From Solen grandis (taxonomy: Eukaryota; Mollusca; Bivalvia; Adapedonta; Solenidae), in the NCBI GenBank assembly GCA_021229015.1, contig CM037783.1, forward strand, positions 2,262,725 to 2,326,724: a stretch of DNA of 64,000 nucleotides, read 5' to 3'. Shown here piece by piece: positions 58,724 to 64,000 of this stretch; positions within the stretch are counted from its first letter, which is position 1, and each line of letters starts with the position of its first letter. The notes under the pieces are model-generated. The model worked only from the letters and a program-made list of their open reading frames with translations, was not told where the DNA came from and ran no database searches. Made by a program: the position numbers and the translations under genes.

Positions 58724-58925
58724 TAGAGGGCGCCATGGTCCAGTGTTAACGTATCCGATTTCGTGTCCGAAGGTTGTAGGTTCGAACCCCGTTAGATGCA
58801 AGAATTCTTCATGACCTTCCTGGGCGCAAAGTACTGATCCAAACCAGGAATCGTCGAAAGGGATTAGTATAAGCTGTAAGAACTGGTTTCCCAATCGACG
58901 AAAAATAAATAAGTTTAAACTTAAA
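58724..58925 (+). mobile_element. SINE family C, copy 3
   Basis: GGGCGCCATGGTCCAGTGTT and TTGTAGGTTCGAACCCCGTT are the A and B boxes; CTTCCTGGGCGCAAAGTACTG and the end CCCAATCGACGAAAAATAAA match copies 1 and 2. The reverse frame here is translated SINE. Confidence 0.92.
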
Positions 58926-58949
58926 CATACCTTTCGCTAAATATTTTAT

Positions 58950-61750
58950 TCAAGACCGTGTCTATTTTGCCTTAAGTATGCTTAAAGACATTATCAAACA
59001 GAACAATGTGTGTGATGATCACAATGCTGTAAAGTCCCAGTTGATCACTCACTGTCGAGTGTGTCCATTGCTATGGTCAAATGGTATCATACCAACCGTG
59101 TTGACATATCAAATGGCATGTGATGTCATTTTGTCGCAAGCAGCATATTTTCCTCGATTCGGGGGAAAAAACGATCGTGGGTTTTTTTATATAGCACATA
59201 TATTAATGTACTTTCGAGATCACAATAATACTGATGAGCTTTTTGCGATAAAACAAATATAATTTCACCAATTCTGAAGGTGTTATCCACATGTAAGGAA
59301 ACGACAACTTAAAATGATGTCACATGGCACCTTGAGTGGCCACACTTACTGATGATTAAGGGAATCCAGATAGGTTTATACATATATTTTAGAAATTATC
59401 TTGACCATTTTGAACATGCTTGACTGTTAATAATTCAGATTAGTTTAGTCAGAAAGTTAGGTACGAGCCCATGCTGTGAACATAAAGAAATTCATTCCAA
59501 TGATAGGGATCCCTGTAAATATATCGGGGTATGACCGCGAAATTGCTGCATTTCTTCTAGTTTTGCGGTTAATCCATAGTGTGGTCATTCATTTCAGTTC
59601 ATTTTTATATTATTGAAGTTTTTGAATCAATATCTTTACGCAAATAAAACATCGCCATGTTTTGTCTAAGACACCAACTTCACAATAATTCTAGACAGAT
59701 GGGCAAAAGGATTCATTATCTCACTGTAATTTGTTAATATAGCGTCCAGGGAAATCTTGCCGCTGTTACTTTATTATCAAAAGCAATCCTGTAGACTGGT
59801 CTAAATCTTAATGTCGCTATCGTAGAAAATAATACAGAGATCTGAATGTGTAATTGGTTAACTGCCTTATTCCAGCCTAAACTTATAGAATAGTATCCTA
59901 TTACTAGACAATACGAAAGTAATTAAGTCAAATTATTTTTCTGGTAATCCTGTAACCATGGCCAGCCATTTTTGTCACACATTTGTACTGAACAGCAATA
60001 CCTTCTTTGACTTGGCTAATATATACGACCTCTTCTTATGTTGCAAACCACCAATTCTATTGGTTTAAACCCTAAATATGACAGACATCCTGCAAAAAGC
60101 GACAGACTATAAGATGATCGCTTTATTCCTCTTATCATACTTAAATATCCCAATATGGAAGGCATCTGGTTCACTCGAGACTTCCTGCGTTGGAGATTGA
60201 TTATCCACATATTATATAGTCATTTTATTCATTTATGTCAAATGATAAGTAAAGCAACAACATTAGGTAGTGTCCCTTTATGCAGGATGTTGGCATATTG
60301 TGACTATTGGGGTCATATGATGACTTATTCCCAGCCTTGCTTCAGCAAAGAATGCTCACAAACAAGCTGGTTCCACGCTGACCGTCCTCAGGGCCCTGTC
60401 CTATCAAAACTACTACCGCCGCGGTCTAAAAATCAACACGTTAGGCACCAAGCTGGGAAGTTGTCACGATCTCTGAACAGAAGCAAGAATGGCTTGCTGT
60501 CTGACTGGGAATAAGGCAGGCCTAGAATCGGCACTTCATAATGACGAAGAACATGCGCACTGCATTCTTCTTCATTTCAGTATTTATTTTTATTTTACAT
60601 TTGATCAGTTTTTATTTTGTCAAACCTGTTTCCAAACATTTCAATTCCACACATACCCATTTACAGAATTCTGAACTGAGAGTCAGATCTTTATTTTCAT
60701 ATACGTCCAACCTTCAATGAGAAACGACTTAGACCGATACTAATGCCAAAACTATCTAAGGTTATTTGGCATTTTGTGACATTTCGAAAAAACTTATGAT
60801 CTGTACAGATAAATCATCGTATCGGTTGCCAATAACAAAGACCCTAAAATGACATTTAACAGTATGATTTGCTTTTGTAGCACATTTCATTCTTATATAA
60901 TTATCAATTAAAGATAGTTTCCCCCGAAATTTCATGATTTAACAGTTGATTTAAAGCATTTAGATATCATCAAACAGGTTACATTCTGAACTTTATGAAA
61001 TAGCCTTAAGACACTAAAGTAATTGTTTTTCTGAGCACTGACAATACGAAATTGACATTCGGAATAGAATGCTAGACTGAATGAAGATTATTCAATTGTC
61101 TGCAAATGCAGTAAGATTATTGGTAAAACCATCAGTTGCCCCAAAAACCAAATATTACGATTAATAACGAAGTACCAAAAACACGATTGGACTGATTGTC
61201 AAATGGGAACAGACAAACGCACTTATTGGAAAATATCAGATTCTTTTTTCAAAATCAGGTTTTGAAGATTCTCCATAATAAAACAACAATTGAAAGAACA
61301 TCGATAAAAAGCTCCTTTTTCTCTTGGTCTAACAGTGAATGTTTCCATAACGTTTGATTAAAATTTAGCAGGTAGAAAATGAAGAAAAACGTTACACATT
61401 ACATACACGTATTTGCCTAGCAGATGAAGTTTCTCTTTAATCGGTAGCTGCTAAGAAATACACCAGATAAGAAATGAAATGGATGGAATGAAAGACGTAA
61501 CAATCCCTGATTTCGGGGAGCGTAATTTCGACGAAAATTTGGACACATAGTACATTTTTAGCCAGAAGGGTTCATGCACACTTTTAATAATGCTGGTGTA
61601 CTCTTCTGGTTCTCAATGGACACCAGCGTATCTTCCTTTAGGCACAGTAGCAACGTGCTTAAACATTTTTTTTCTGAGATGAAAAATAAAATATTGCTAA
61701 AAACGAAATAAAAAAAAATGTGGGAATAGAATTTAATGTAGCGAGGTCTA
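58950..61750. other. Unassigned intergenic or intronic DNA
   Basis: Frames of 94 codons (58,978-59,262) and 119 codons (60,155-60,514) start with ATG but show no signal peptide, domain, repeat or second copy. 60,340-60,520 is less AT-rich than its surroundings. I cannot support a gene here. Confidence 0.4.
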
Positions 61751-61759
61751 AGGTTTAAC

Positions 61760-62490
61760 ATCGGATTCTCAGCTTGTTAGTAGCAAGGTATTCAAACTGC
61801 GCAGAGGAATTTAATTAAACTGGTTATACATTGTATATTGAATACTCAAATTCCCTGCTAACTTTACATTCGATTGTAGCTAGCTAGAAATTCGGCTGTA
61901 GCTGGTCATTCAAACTTCTCTTTTAGTTTTACTTAAATTAAATAAATACTCACAGATGGATTGCAATTCAGTTGTAGCCAGGTGTTCGCGAACCCCCAAT
62001 TCTCAATTCGGCTGAAGCTGAGAATTCATACTGTGGTATGTGAAATTGCCTTAGACTAGTAATATTTTGAATATTTAAGTCCCTGTCGGCTGGAAATTCG
62101 GTGGCAGCTGAGTATTGAAACTGTGCTATGACATTGCCCTAAACTGGACATATTTTGAATACCCGATTCCAAGTTCGCTGTGAATCGGCTGTAGCTTGGT
62201 ATTCAAACTGCGTTATGTATAATTTTACCTATACTAAACATTACTTGAATACCCAGTTCTAACCTGGCTAAAATTCATTGTAACTTGTAATTTTCCAATA
62301 TCTCTTTTCCAGCTAGCTTGGAATTAGGATGTAGATGGTAATTCAGACTGTGCTATGAAATCGCCTGTAACAGAGGTATTTTCGTCAACAAAATCTCACC
62401 TGGCTTGGAATACGATTGCTGTTGGGAATTCGTAAATATCTAAATCTGGCTAGGAATACGAATGTAGCTTCGTATCAAAACTGCGATATA
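61760..62490. repeat. Decayed tandem repeat of about 90 bp
   Basis: Related units recur at about 61,895, 62,012, 62,101, 62,187, 62,277, 62,328 and 62,460. The shared order is a TTCGGCTGTAGCTGG-like word, TATTCAAACTGTGCTATG, AAATTGCC..AGACTAG, and ATTTTGAATACCCAATTCC. Spacing varies between about 50 and 115 bp. Copies are much diverged, so the array is old. Confidence 0.75.
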
Positions 62491-62499
62491 AATTATACT

Positions 62500-64000
62500 T
62501 AAAGGGATAAGTTGTCAACATGTCCAATGTTTCCCACGCAAGACATTTTCGACCTATCCAATAAATCCAAATTTATTGAAAATAGGTATTCCAGTTCATT
62601 GAACTAACAAGGCCACTGTTCATATTGCAACAATACAGCTACATGTCTGCAGAAGTTCAGCGTTGAATATGCACACTGCATCACATATTTCAGTTTCTCT
62701 AATGTCGTACTTTCTTGCACGAAACTTTGTTCGGCTACTGTTTTTGTATGCATCAATATGACGAATCGTGTTTATTTTCTAAATTTGAACTGAGTGAGTT
62801 TGTCATCAGATTGTCCATATGCACTCGTCACATTGGTTGGATCATATGAATTTAGCCAATTTTGGTGTTCATCAGTGAAAGTGATTTCGATCGAAAGTTT
62901 GTAAACTAAACAAAAATGGAAAGAATGCCTCAGTACTGCAAAAAAAAATCAAATAATTATGCACTTAAGCACATAAAAATCCACTGTTGTGCCATTAAAT
63001 AAATAAATTCATTTAAATGTTAATATCTGTCACCCGTGTATTTTGAACATACATGATAATATAACACACACTTATAACCGATAGACTTATTAGTAAGTTA
63101 GTTGTTTCTCTGAATGATGAGTGAAAGTCATGAATTTCACTATCATAGTGAAAATACTTTCATTTGTATGTATCAAATACGATATTCGGTCAGTAATAAA
63201 AAAGTTAGTATTTATGGCTTGAATTTCCACACAAATAGGTATTTTCAAACTAAAATAAAAACCTCAAAACCAACCAGAAATTACCATGGCCTTGCAAAAA
63301 TCGAACATTTTCTAAGGGTCTCACACGCTAGGAATTCGTGAAATACTTTCAGTGCACCTGAATGGCCGGTATGTGATGTATTAACAGTTCTTTGTGTGTT
63401 TTGATTACATATGTTCAAGATACAAGACGCCGAAATGGTATCTTTTGGATATTTTGGATTGCGCTGTACCATTACACGTGTCACCATATAGATTTTGTGA
63501 ATTTGAAACGTGCGAGTAATCTTATATTGACGCTAAACTGACCCCCTTGGTATATCCTTCCAATGCGATAAGAGCAAATCTGCATTTGTGATATTTATAT
63601 GAGAATTTTGTTATTGTTGGAATGTCAATGAAAGTGTTTACCAACTCCCAGGCCATTGTCTTATCAGAGGGTTCAAGTTTGTTTTTAATTAAACCATTTC
63701 TTATATTGCCTCCCCCTCAAAAAATTCATTTGTGTTCATATATATGTCTTTAATTCAATCCGATTTAAGTACGTATGAACTCACATTTTGATTTATTAAA
63801 GTATCAACAGAAACGACTATTAAGTCATCCTAATTTGATATGGCTAGATGATACTGCTTTACCATTCAAAATATCGACTGTGACTGATGACCAACCAAAC
63901 CAATGGGGCCGAAGTTTGCAACTCTTTAAGTTTCCAAACAGTAAGGAGTCCGGATGTAGGAAAGCAGTCTGTATAGATGCATTCAAAAACTCAACAATAC
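62500..64000. other. Unassigned right end of the window
   Basis: Short frames on both strands at 63,114-63,487 overlap and carry no motif. Nothing supported. Confidence 0.5.

Noticed and set aside
60155..60514. 119-codon plus-strand frame
   Set aside because: No recognisable domain, leader, splice context or second copy; the composition shift alone is not enough.

Overview
The window is AT-rich, intron- and repeat-dominated animal DNA, not bacterial: canonical splice signals, tRNA-derived SINEs, non-LTR retrotransposon remnants, foldback MITEs and minisatellites, and very few open frames. An egg-laying-hormone (CRH-related) neuropeptide precursor, a pearl/BIV160-type element with ~165-bp core repeats and mollusc-style SINEs point to a bivalve mollusc. 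This is inference; no species can be named from sequence alone.

Layout. 1-1.9 kb: SINE fragments, a 100-N gap and unassigned DNA. 2.0-28.3 kb: two diverged tandem copies of one multi-exon gene, both on the minus strand and both decayed. Copy A runs from about 14,984 down to 2,051 and copy B from about 26,879 down to 17,640. Ten exon-like blocks occur in the same order in both copies and keep similar peptides (secretory leader, a sushi-like cysteine block, several beta-rich blocks), but stops and frameshifts interrupt them. A stray third copy of one exon lies between them. Insertions distinguish the copies: copy A carries a LINE (2.7-5.27 kb), a pearl-like element (5.27-6.66 kb), an 849-bp TIR transposon and a SINE; copy B carries a minus-strand LINE remnant. 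I do not recognise the protein family.

28.3-42.9 kb: largely gene-free, with a 43-bp minisatellite (29.9-30.9 kb), a 47-bp minisatellite (35.6-36.2 kb), SINEs, an exon-like block with a good donor at 34.7 kb, a higher-complexity stretch at 37-40 kb and two MITEs. 43,037-43,657: the one convincing intact gene, a single-exon coding sequence for an ELH/CRH-like neuropeptide precursor, preceded by a splice acceptor and followed by a polyadenylation signal.

44-53 kb: SINEs, MITEs, a small membrane-type ORF near a splice donor, and a second 100-N gap. 53.1-58.6 kb: a local triplication of about 2 kb units with one protein-like block on the minus strand; a TIR element and a SINE sit in the first unit. 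58.7-64 kb: a SINE, a decayed ~90-bp tandem repeat (61.8-62.5 kb) and otherwise unassigned DNA.

Only the neuropeptide gene is likely to make a working protein. The rest mainly records duplication, decay and layered transposon insertion, and the paralogous copies provide internal empty sites that date several insertions relative to one another.
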